The notes under the pieces: generated by a model
Seen by the model: only the letters and a program-made list of their open reading frames with translations
Database searches by the model: none
Told to the model about the DNA's origin: nothing
Shown here: positions 6,405 to 13,747 of the stretch, one piece after another
Position numbering within the stretch: the first letter of the stretch is position 1
Layout of the letters: every line of letters starts with the position of its first letter
Origin: a bacterium
GTDB lineage: Bacteria > SZUA-79 > Acidulodesulfobacterales > Acidulodesulfobacteraceae
Direction: 5' to 3'
NCBI GenBank assembly: GCA_021794475.1
Contig: JAJYQS010000024.1
Span: 1-34,202, forward strand
DNA length: 34,202 nt
Position numbers and translations under genes: made by a program

Positions 6405-7955
6405 ATGAATATAACAGATAATATTAATTTGACTGACAAGGGAAATGATAACATAAATAACGAAATAATTACAGATGTCCTTATTGTCGGCGGAGGACCT
6501 GCCGGTATGATGACAGGCATTACGGCAGCACAATTTTGTCCAGGTAAAAAAGTTCTAGTTGTTCGTAAAGAATCCGATGCTGTTATACCATGCGGTATTC
6601 CTTACATATTTGGAACGCTTGGAGGCACCGACGAAGATATGGCCGGAAGATTGCCTTTAATTGCCGCAGGGGGAGAAATTTTAATAGGAAATATTGTTGA
6701 AATAGATAACATTAGACAAATAGCATATATGGAATATATTAATCAAGATTATAATAGCGAAGACGAACAAAATGAAAATATAGCAGCAGCAGACGGCAAA
6801 ATTTCAGCGCAGTTCTTAACAGAAAATATAAATAAACAACAACGATTGACAAAAACAAATAATGGTAATTTAGTTTTAATTAAGTTTAACAGGCTTGTGC
6901 TTGCAACAGGAGGCAGAAATTTTATTCCTCCTATTAAAGGTACGGATCTTGAAGGCGTATTCAGTATCCAGAAAGACTATAACTATTTAGAGAATCTTTT
7001 TACTAATCTTATTCCAAAAGTAAAAAAACTTGCTATTATCGGAGGCGGTTTTATAGGGGTTGAATTTGCTGATGAAATAAGAAAGCTGGGTATTGAAGTG
7101 CATATTATTGAAATGCTGCCGCATTTAATGCAGGTTTCGTTTGACTTAGATGTTTGCGCAAAGGTAGAAGAAATTTTAGAATCGCGTGGTATAGCGGTGC
7201 ATACAGGCTGTCAGGTTGAAGAAATAATATCTGACCCGTCAGAAAAAAAAGTTGCAGGACTGCGCATAAAAGACAAAGAAGATATTAAAGCCGATGCTGT
7301 TTTAATAGCAATAGGCGTGAAACCAAATGTAGAACTTGCAAAAAAAATTGGATTGACATTATCAAGATCAGGCGGAGTATGGGTTGACGCTTTTCAGAGA
7401 AGCAGAGAGGACGATAAAATATTTGCCGTAGGCGATTGTGCTCATAAGCAGGATTTTTTTACAAGAAAAGCTAATCATGCTATGATTGCATCGCAAGCTG
7501 CAGCGGAAGGCAGAATTGCAGGCATGAATCTTTATAGTTTGCGTTTATCACGTTATAATGCAGGCTCTGTTTCAGTGTATTCAAGCGAAATAGACGGGCT
7601 TGCTTTCGGAGTAGCGGGTTTAACGCAAGCTCAAGCAGTTGCGGAAGGTTTTGATATATTGATCGGCGAATCGCGGCTTCCGGATCATCATCCTGCTTCA
7701 ATGCCGAACACTACTGAAATATATTGCCGCTTAATATTTTCTAAAGAATCCATGCAGCTTTTGGGAGGTCAGATTACCGGCGGACAGACTACCGGCGAGC
7801 TTGTAAATACGATAGGTTTAGCTATCCAGATGCACGCTACCGCCACTGATATCGCAACAATGCAGTTCGGCAGCCAGCCAAGATTGACACCCTCTCTGCA
7901 TCCTATGGTAGCTGCAACGGGGGATGCTTTAAGAAAAAATGTACAAATAGTATAA
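6405..7955 (+). CDS. FAD-dependent pyridine nucleotide-disulfide oxidoreductase (CoA-disulfide reductase/NADH oxidase-like)
   Basis: 516 residues from ATG 6405. The TTG at 6390 overlaps the GGAG Shine-Dalgarno and is not the start. The FAD-binding fold is DVLIVGGGPAGMMTG at about 24-38, and the NAD(P)H fold is LAIIGGGFIGVEFADEI near 208-225. The second FAD motif is KIFAVGDCA. A single redox Cys63 lies in PCGIPY, as in the one-cysteine CoA-disulfide reductase and NADH oxidase/persulfide reductase group. The C-terminal part (about 380-516) is the dimerisation domain with LGGQITGGQ. An Asn/Gln/Ala-rich insertion at about 112-155 interrupts the first FAD half and is not normal for the family. The physiological acceptor (CoA-disulfide, persulfide, O2 or a rubredoxin-like partner) cannot be decided here. 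Confidence 0.85.
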   Translation: MNITDNINLTDKGNDNINNEIITDVLIVGGGPAGMMTGITAAQFCPGKKVLVVRKESDAVIPCGIPYIFGTLGGTDEDMAGRLPLIAAGGEILIGNIVEIDNIRQIAYMEYINQDYNSEDEQNENIAAADGKISAQFLTENINKQQRLTKTNNGNLVLIKFNRLVLATGGRNFIPPIKGTDLEGVFSIQKDYNYLENLFTNLIPKVKKLAIIGGGFIGVEFADEIRKLGIEVHIIEMLPHLMQVSFDLDVCAKVEEILESRGIAVHTGCQVEEIISDPSEKKVAGLRIKDKEDIKADAVLIAIGVKPNVELAKKIGLTLSRSGGVWVDAFQRSREDDKIFAVGDCAHKQDFFTRKANHAMIASQAAAEGRIAGMNLYSLRLSRYNAGSVSVYSSEIDGLAFGVAGLTQAQAVAEGFDILIGESRLPDHHPASMPNTTEIYCRLIFSKESMQLLGGQITGGQTTGELVNTIGLAIQMHATATDIATMQFGSQPRLTPSLHPMVAATGDALRKNVQIV

Positions 7956-8198
7956 AGTTTTACGAAAAAAAATGTGGCAATATTTAACCAAATTTTCCTT
8001 ATTTTACTATTTTTAGGCAATTTTAATAAGTCTTTTCATACTGCCTGCAAAAATGCGGGATTTAAGGAATTAACTAGTCCAGTGAAAAACGAAAAATGAT
8101 TTAACTAATATTTTTATTGTAAAAACAAATATATAATGTTTAAATATAGCAACAATGATAAATACCAATAACAAACTAAAGATATATTGACAATAAAT

Positions 8199-8894
8199 AT
8201 GAAATTCGTCCGATTTATATTTTTTTTATTTTTATTTCCATTCACAATAGTATTAATTTCCGGATGTTCTAAAATACAACCGAAAATTTTACATCATAAA
8301 CCTGCACGTTTATCAAACAGCAATAAAATAACATATCTTAAATTAATATCCCTGAAAAATTACGAATCAGTTACCGCAGACAATATGGAATCTATAAAAA
8401 CAATAGTTATAGACAAAATCCATAGTTTAACAAACTGGCAGGAAGAAACGATTACTAAAAGTAAAGATGCAAAATTTACATATTCTTTTATTAGGGATAT
8501 AAATGGAATTATTTATTCAATTTTAACTTTTCATTCTTCGCCGCAAGGTTTAAAGTGGTATAAACATAATTTTATAAAAGAAAAGGCTAAAATTCAACTG
8601 CGTGAATTTTCAGGATTTGTTTTAACCGATATACATTCTCATTCTAAGATTTTATTTGTAAAGTATGCCATGTTAGACAATAGACAATCCATCGAATATC
8701 GCGCTTTAAATCCGTATAATGAGATATTAAGCACTTTCTGGATATCTAAAAAAAAAGGGGCGCTTCTAAAATACGTTAATCATACAGTAAATAGAAAATC
8801 TTCTAAAGCATTAAAAAACAGCCTTACGTTTATAGTGAAAAAAATAGGAAAAATTAAAGCCTTTAAAGAGCCTGCAATCATTTCTGTTCATTAA
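8199..8894 (+). CDS. predicted lipoprotein of unknown function
   Basis: 231 residues from ATG 8199. A TTG at 8187 is a possible but less likely start. The N-terminus is a type II signal peptide: Lys/Arg, a hydrophobic core rich in Phe, then the lipobox LISGC with Cys at about residue 23. The mature part is basic and shows no domain I recognise. It contains SFIRDINGIIYSILTFHSSPQG and later KYAMLDNRQSIEYRALNPYNE. It is probably anchored to a membrane on the periplasmic side. It precedes the Sel1 gene by 48 bp in the same direction, so the two may be co-expressed. Confidence 0.7.
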   Translation: MKFVRFIFFLFLFPFTIVLISGCSKIQPKILHHKPARLSNSNKITYLKLISLKNYESVTADNMESIKTIVIDKIHSLTNWQEETITKSKDAKFTYSFIRDINGIIYSILTFHSSPQGLKWYKHNFIKEKAKIQLREFSGFVLTDIHSHSKILFVKYAMLDNRQSIEYRALNPYNEILSTFWISKKKGALLKYVNHTVNRKSSKALKNSLTFIVKKIGKIKAFKEPAIISVH

Positions 8895-8926
8895 ATAAAA
8901 ATTTAAAATAGATTAGTTATTAATAA

Positions 8927-9076
8927 TTTCTTGGAGCTATAAATGTATAAAATTAAAATATTATTGGTCTTATTATTCTTATCATTTTCAATGTTTTTCA
9001 TGCTCACTCTGTTCCGCTCCGTAAATTCTTACGCTATGAAACCGTACGGCGTTATGATAAATAAAGTAAATTCATA
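8927..9076 (+). repeat. left half of duplicated module (parent of 2095-2237)
   Basis: This covers the ribosome-binding site and first 44 or so codons of the Sel1 gene. It matches 2095-2237 with few changes, including one small indel of Leu codons in the signal peptide. Homology stops at 9076 and resumes at 10169. Confidence 0.85.
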
Positions 9077-10136
9077 CTGGGCAAAGCATAATTATAAAAA
9101 AGCTTTCTCAATTCTCAAAGTATTTGCTTTAAAAGGCAACCCCGCAGCTCAGAGAAAGCTCGGCTTTATGTATTTTAAGGGTTACGGTGTACCGTTAAAC
9201 TATCTAAAAGCAAACTACTGGTTTAAATTAGCCTCAAAACAGGGTGATGCCGTATCCCAGCTGGACTTAGGCAACGATTATTTTTACGGACTAGGAACGC
9301 CTAAAAATTATAAAAAAGCTCTTTACTGGTGGAAATTATCCGCTGAGCAGAAATATATCGGAGGCGAATATAATCTCGGTTTTCAATATTATTACGGCTA
9401 CGGGATTAAAAAAAACTTTAGGAAAGCCGCATACTGGTATAAACAAGTAGCAAATCAGGGTGTTATTTATGGAAAATCTGCTGAATATACACTTGGTTAT
9501 ATGTATTATAACAAAGAATTAATACCGGAAAAATGGATGCGGAAACATTACTGGTACAGATATGCAATCAATCAGGAATATAGTAAAATTGTTAAGACTG
9601 AAATAAATGCCGCTTATCAACATAGCTATATGCGGGATGCATATAAAAAAGCAGTTAAATGGTATAATCTGTCGGCTATACAAAATGACGCATGCGCGCA
9701 AAATAATTTGGGACTGTGTTTTTTTTCAGGACACGGCGTTAAGAAAAATTACAGAATCGCGTTATTCTGGTTTAATTTAGCCGCGCGTCAAGGTAATTAT
9801 ACAGCGGAATACAATTTAGGCAGAATGTATTATTATGGAAAAGGCGTAAGAAAAAACTATAAGTCGGCTGTATATTGGTTTAAGTTTTCTGCAAATCAGG
9901 GAGATTCATCTGCACAGGCAATGTTAGGGTATGCTTATTATAAAGGAAACGGAATAACGAAAAATTACATTAAATCTCTTAAATGGTTTATTATTGCACG
10001 CTCCTATGGTTTTGTATTCAGTAAAAAATATTGTCTGCTTAATAGGGCTTTGAATAATTTGCTTAAGCACCGTCTGAATGCAAAACAGATAAAAATTGCT
10101 GTTAATGAAGCTAAGAAATATCGCCCGATATATTAA
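8943..10136 (+). CDS. exported Sel1-repeat (TPR-like) protein
   Basis: 397 residues. GGAG lies 6 nt ahead of the ATG. A cleavable signal peptide (MYKIKI, hydrophobic core, probable cut near NSYA) directs it to the periplasm. Residues from about 57 to 350 are tandem Sel1-like repeats of about 36 residues. Each has the form AQxxLGxxYxxGxGVxKNYxKAxYWxKLAAxQG, and I count eight, two of them diverged around 180-230 (RKHYWYRYAINQ and DAYKKAVKWYN). Such alpha-solenoids act as protein-binding scaffolds. A truncated copy lies at 2113. The DUF3617 gene follows after a 260-bp spacer that is also duplicated, so the two genes form a unit. Confidence 0.88.
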   Translation: MYKIKILLVLLFLSFSMFFMLTLFRSVNSYAMKPYGVMINKVNSYWAKHNYKKAFSILKVFALKGNPAAQRKLGFMYFKGYGVPLNYLKANYWFKLASKQGDAVSQLDLGNDYFYGLGTPKNYKKALYWWKLSAEQKYIGGEYNLGFQYYYGYGIKKNFRKAAYWYKQVANQGVIYGKSAEYTLGYMYYNKELIPEKWMRKHYWYRYAINQEYSKIVKTEINAAYQHSYMRDAYKKAVKWYNLSAIQNDACAQNNLGLCFFSGHGVKKNYRIALFWFNLAARQGNYTAEYNLGRMYYYGKGVRKNYKSAVYWFKFSANQGDSSAQAMLGYAYYKGNGITKNYIKSLKWFIIARSYGFVFSKKYCLLNRALNNLLKHRLNAKQIKIAVNEAKKYRPIY

Positions 10137-10168
10137 AAATTCTTTTATTTTATTGTCAATATAACCGC

Positions 10169-10446
10169 ATAATTTTTAGATTGTTTTTTTAAATATTTAT
10201 TGAGATAATAAATTTGTAAAAAATGGATGGATTATTAAATGAGGCTTTGTCTAAACTGAGGCTAAACTGATATAGCGGCTATTCAGTAAGTAATATAATT
10301 CTATAATTAATTTATACTATATAAAAAAATAAAAAAACATTTAAAATAGGCCTGATAACCGTATTTATAATTTTTTTACAAAAATTGAGGAAAAAATATG
10401 AAGAAAATGTTTGTATTAATAAGTATATTTGTGAGCTTAGCTTTTA
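10169..10446 (+). repeat. right half of duplicated module (parent of 2238-2521)
   Basis: This is the spacer after the Sel1 stop plus the first codons of the DUF3617 gene, matching 2238-2521. The spacer is noncoding in both copies but very well conserved. It holds a local direct repeat of TGAGGCT (twice within about 25 bp) and a long A-tract. Confidence 0.85.
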
Positions 10447-10859
10447 GCACCAACGCATTTGCAAGCAGGCTGTTTTTGCCTGGATTATGGCAATATACCC
10501 AAACAATAACGACAACCGTTGCCGGACTTGCGTACTCTGCGCCGCCTATGACTTCTACTTATTCAACCTGCATCGGCAATAAATTTAAACCGCTGTTGCA
10601 GAAGAATCCAGATATGCCGGCTGACTGCCCAAAACCCGTCGTAACTATTAACGGTAAAACAGTAATTACGCGCTTTGAATGTTCTATCAAAACCGGCTCA
10701 GAGATAAAAGAACTTATATTTGAGTATTTTCCTAACGATAAAACAATGCATATGCATGGACATATCAACACTATCAACACATATCAAGGCAGGACAATGA
10801 ATGCTAATTCAAACATCGAACTTACCGGTAAAAGAATCGGCGCATGCAGCGTAAAATAA
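10398..10859 (+). CDS. DUF3617 family exported protein
   Basis: 153 residues. A signal peptide (MKKMFVLISIFVSLAFS, cut likely after NAFA) is followed by LPGLWQYTQTITT, the GxW opening of DUF3617 proteins. A Cys pair (TYSTCIGN and MPADCPK) and a later pair (FECSIK and ACSVK) probably form disulfides. The ITGKRIGAC-like end (LTGKRIGAC) is also typical. The function of the family is unknown and it is periplasmic or exported. GAGG precedes the start. The first 16 codons are repeated at 2473. It is probably expressed with the Sel1 protein. Confidence 0.8.
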   Translation: MKKMFVLISIFVSLAFSTNAFASRLFLPGLWQYTQTITTTVAGLAYSAPPMTSTYSTCIGNKFKPLLQKNPDMPADCPKPVVTINGKTVITRFECSIKTGSEIKELIFEYFPNDKTMHMHGHINTINTYQGRTMNANSNIELTGKRIGACSVK

Positions 10860-11059
10860 ATGAAAACCTTTTTCAGCATAGAAGAGTTACGAAGCGGCAA
10901 AAAAGAAAATAATAGATGAGTTTAGCGATAGATTATATTCTTATCATTCATTTAGAAACTAAATTTTAAAAACAGTTTTCATTAAACCTTTTTTACACAA
11001 AAGCGACCACAGCATAAAAAATTAATTATCTTAAAATTGTCTCAAACGCTTTATTTGAA

Positions 11060-11135
11060 TGGTGGAGCTGATCGGAGTCGAACCGACGACATCTTGCATG
11101 CCATGCAAGCACTCTGCCAACTGAGTTACAGCCCC
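11060..11135 (-). tRNA. tRNA-Ala (anticodon GGC)
   Basis: Complete cloverleaf on the minus strand. The acceptor stem is GGGGCTG with CAGCTCC (one G-U pair), the anticodon stem is CTTGC/GCAAG with loop ATGGCAT, and the T arm is CGGTTCGACTCCG. The anticodon reads GGC. CCA is encoded at 11062-11060. A good promoter lies just upstream at 11184-11211. Confidence 0.96.
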
Positions 11136-11183
11136 ATAAACTAATTGCAGATAAAATATATTGGCAACACTAAATTAACTTAC

Positions 11184-11211
11184 ATTATACATACCGCTAA
11201 GTAAAAATCAA
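11184..11211 (-). promoter_or_regulatory. sigma-70-type promoter for tRNA-Ala
   Basis: On the minus strand TTGATT (11211-11206) and TATAAT (11189-11184) are separated by 16 bp. The -10 ends about 48 nt ahead of the tRNA 5' end, leaving a short leader. A perfect -10 and near-consensus -35 directly upstream of a stable RNA gene make this one of the better promoter calls here. Confidence 0.6.
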
Positions 11212-11519
11212 TTATATCCGCAATCTTAAAATAAAAATGACATATTATACTTTATTTGCTTTATTTAATTTAATAATATATCTATAATAATGATGATAGA
11301 TAATATAATTATTAGAATAGATATAATATAATAAATAAAATATTATATAAATAACAGCAAGTATGTTTAATAAAATTTAGTAGATATATTCTATAATCTA
11401 TAGTAAATAGCATACAAATGTCAAGTGTTTTTTTATTTAAGTTTTATTTGTATGCTTTTAAAAACTTTATGAAGTTTAAAAACAAAACTGGAAACAAAAA
11501 GTTATCAAAATTGACAATG

Positions 11520-11548
11520 TTGCAACAATCAAAGTTTTTTGTTATAAA
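11520..11548 (+). promoter_or_regulatory. possible promoter for the hypC-side genes
   Basis: TTGCAA (11520-11525) and TATAAA (11543-11548) are 17 bp apart. The -35 is inside the 10-bp perfect palindrome TGTTGCAACA, which could be an operator. It reads toward the small membrane protein and hypC, about 150 bp away. Confidence 0.35.
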
Positions 11549-11603
11549 AGGTACTTTTATTGCGAGAGCTTGAAAAATTTGTATTAATTATTAATCACGA
11601 AAA

Positions 11604-11640
11604 GAAATCCATGTTTTCAAGCATGGGAATTTCAGGATGT
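11604..11640. mobile_element. IS200/IS605-type right-end relic
   Basis: The hairpin GAAATCCATG / CATGGGAATTTC around an 8-nt loop, followed by CAGGATGT, resembles the subterminal hairpin at the right end of IS200/IS605 elements (pattern GAAxCCCATG...CATGGG then TTCA/TCAA). No tnpA or tnpB coding sequence flanks it, so it would be a scar. Confidence 0.35.
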
Positions 11641-11701
11641 ATTACTGTAATTTATAAATAAATACTCTAATCTCTATATAAAGACTATATTGTTACGGAC
11701 T

Positions 11702-11935
11702 ATGTTATTAAACGCTGCGTTATTTTGGAATATTATGGACTGGACGGCTTTTTTCTTTACTTTGCTCGGTGTATATTTATTGAGCGAATATAAAAGGTCT
11801 GGGTTCCTCATTAACGGAGTCGGCTCGGTTTTATGGGTTATGATAGGATTACATTCAAAATTGGAAGGTTTACTTGTTTTAAATATTGTTTTGTTTATTT
11901 TATATATTAAAGGTTATTTGAAATGGAGAGCATAA
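11702..11935 (+). CDS. small membrane protein, possibly PnuC-like
   Basis: 77 residues from ATG 11702 (an upstream TTG at 11690 adds four residues; neither start has a good Shine-Dalgarno sequence). Three likely membrane spans are AAFFFTLLGVYL-like (about 12-27), FLINGVGSVLWVMIGL and LLVLNIVLFILYIKG, ending in YLKW. The pattern resembles short proteins annotated as nicotinamide mononucleotide transporter (PnuC)-like, but it is far shorter than PnuC. The stop is only 3 bp before hypC, so the two genes are surely co-translated. Whether it has a hydrogenase-related role is unknown. Confidence 0.6.
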   Translation: MLLNAALFWNIMDWTAFFFTLLGVYLLSEYKRSGFLINGVGSVLWVMIGLHSKLEGLLVLNIVLFILYIKGYLKWRA

Positions 11936-11938
11936 AAA

Positions 11939-12172
11939 ATGTGCTTAGCTATACCGTCTAAGGTTGTTGAAATAGAAGAAAATGATTTTGCTATTGTCGA
12001 TACTATGGGTTCAAAAAGAAAAATATCAACGATGTTGATAGACGAACGGATTGATATCGGAGATTATTTATTGATTCATGTTGGATATGCAATGCAAAAA
12101 ATAAACGAAGACGAAGCGGAAGAGAGTTTGAAGTTATTTAGAGAAATTGAAAATAAATTAGATATAGATTGA
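11939..12172 (+). CDS. hypC: hydrogenase maturation chaperone HypC/HybG
   Basis: 77 residues, normal length. It begins MCLAIPSKV, and after Met removal Cys2 is the residue that carries the Fe(CN)2CO precursor together with HypD. VDTMGSKRKISTMLI and GDYLLIHVGYAMQKI are the family's OB-fold strands. It works with HypD to assemble the Fe(CN)2CO moiety and passes it to the large subunit. It starts 3 bp after the small membrane protein. hypD follows after 190 bp of A/T-rich sequence. Confidence 0.95.
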   Translation: MCLAIPSKVVEIEENDFAIVDTMGSKRKISTMLIDERIDIGDYLLIHVGYAMQKINEDEAEESLKLFREIENKLDID

Positions 12173-12362
12173 AATCGACTATTTCATTTTAACGGTTTTT
12201 TGTTTGGCTTCTGTATTTTAAAATAAAATAGCATAGAATATAATGAAATAAAATTATATAGATAGAACGGAATTACATAAAATTGCATAAAATAAAATTA
12301 AATGCAGTAAAATAATTAATCTAAATTAAGGCTTGACTGAATGCTATTGCTAAATTTTCACT

Positions 12363-13484
12363 ATGTTTGATATTTATAACGATTTTAAAGAAAAAGAAAA
12401 TGTATTAAAATTGGTTTCACTTATAGACGAAGAGGTAGGCGGTTATAACAGAAAAGTTAAAATAATGGAGGTGTGCGGCGGTCATACACATTCTATTATG
12501 AAATACGGCCTCAATAGAATGCTTAGCCGCAGCGTAGATTTTATACACGGACCAGGATGTCCGGTTTGTGTGATGCCTGTTTCTAGAATTGATATTGCAA
12601 TATATTTGAGTAGATTAGAAAATGTCATATTGACAACGTATGGTGATATGATGCGGGTTCCCGGCAGCAAAAGTTCGCTTATTAAAGAAAGAGGAAACGG
12701 CGCAGATATAAGAATGGTCTATTCGCCTTTGGATATTATTAAATTAGCTCAAGAAAATAAAAATAAAAAAATAATTTTTTATGCTATAGGATTTGAAACA
12801 ACAGCTCCTATGACGGCAGCTTTAATAGAACAGATTAAAGTACATGGCATTGAAAATATTTTTTTTTATATAAACCATGTTTTAGTACCTCCGCCTATTG
12901 AAGCAATTCTTGATTTATGCGATTCCGAAATAGACGGTTTTGTGGGTCCGGGTCACGTCAGTGTTATAACCGGTGTCGAAATATATAATAATATTGTTGT
13001 TAAATATAAAAAACCTGTTGTAGTGTCTGGATTTGAACCGTTTGATATTCTCATGTCTGTATTAATGATTGCAAAACAAATAAATAGAAGATTTTCGAGA
13101 ATTGAAATAGGATATACGCGCGCTGTTAAACAAAATGGCAATAAAAAAGCTCAGGAACTTGTCAATAAATATTTCGAAATCAGAGATAGTTTTGAATGGA
13201 GAGGATTGGGCTATATTCCTAAAAGTGCCTTAAAATTAAAAGAAAAGTTTAAAGATATTGATGCAGAAAGCTTATTTAGAGATTATATTTATGATAATCT
13301 TGCTAACAATAAAGTAGTTGAGAATCAAGTTTGCAAATGCGGCGATATATTAAAAGGCAAACTTAAACCCAATGAATGTCCGCTTTTCAAAAAGTCCTGC
13401 ACTCCGGATAATCCTATAGGGGCATGTATGGTGTCGCATGAAGGAGCATGCGCCGCTTATTTTAAATATTTTGACGATTTTTAA
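12363..13484 (+). CDS. hypD: hydrogenase maturation protein HypD
   Basis: 373 residues, the usual length. It has VCGGHTHSIMKYG with Cys38, then HGPGCPVCVMP with Cys66/Cys69, which form the thiol-rich active site for cyanide transfer. FYAIGFETTAPMTA and GFVGPGHVSVITG are family blocks. The C-terminal [4Fe-4S] cysteines lie in KCGDILKGKLKPNEC, SCTPDNPIGACMVS and GACAAYF. HypD is the scaffold on which iron receives CN and CO together with HypC and HypE. No clear Shine-Dalgarno sequence precedes the ATG. Confidence 0.97.
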   Translation: MFDIYNDFKEKENVLKLVSLIDEEVGGYNRKVKIMEVCGGHTHSIMKYGLNRMLSRSVDFIHGPGCPVCVMPVSRIDIAIYLSRLENVILTTYGDMMRVPGSKSSLIKERGNGADIRMVYSPLDIIKLAQENKNKKIIFYAIGFETTAPMTAALIEQIKVHGIENIFFYINHVLVPPPIEAILDLCDSEIDGFVGPGHVSVITGVEIYNNIVVKYKKPVVVSGFEPFDILMSVLMIAKQINRRFSRIEIGYTRAVKQNGNKKAQELVNKYFEIRDSFEWRGLGYIPKSALKLKEKFKDIDAESLFRDYIYDNLANNKVVENQVCKCGDILKGKLKPNECPLFKKSCTPDNPIGACMVSHEGACAAYFKYFDDF

Positions 13485-13747
13485 TCAATTGGCATCTTCC
13501 TGCGGCATCTTTCTGTCGCAGTTATTATAATATTTATTATGGTTATATATTATGTCAGATATTATATATTATTTATTATATTAGATTAGAATTAGCAGAT
13601 AATAAATTTATACGAGTCATATTAAACAATATACAGAAGCCTATACTAAATAAAAATAATAATTTAATAATATAATTAACAATAATAATAGAATAATAAT
13701 AGAATAATAATAATGAAATAATATGAAATAATAATAAAATAATAATA
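13485..13747. other. hypD-hypE spacer with trinucleotide repeats and a weak hairpin
   Basis: CTGCG and CGCAG (13500-13521) form a short hairpin with a 12-nt loop and little T-tract, so at best a weak terminator. From about 13660 to the hypE start the sequence is imperfect AAT repeats. No gene is seen. Confidence 0.4.

Larger units (their letters stand above)
11212..11689. other. AT-rich spacer with inverted repeats and an IS-end-like hairpin
   Basis: No gene is recognised. The left half is A/T simple sequence. An 11-bp perfect inverted repeat (AGCATACAAAT at 11409-11419, its complement at 11446-11456) encloses 26 nt. A possible promoter lies at 11520-11548 and an IS605-like end hairpin at 11604-11633. 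Confidence 0.5.

Noticed and set aside
50-11135. Integrated element bounded by the two tRNA genes
   Set aside because: No integrase and no repeated tRNA 3' end were found, so accessory content alone does not show an integrative island.
11511-11548. Promoter using TTGACA 11511 with TATAAA 11543
   Set aside because: The spacing of 26 bp is too long. TTGCAA at 11520 with 17 bp is the better pairing.
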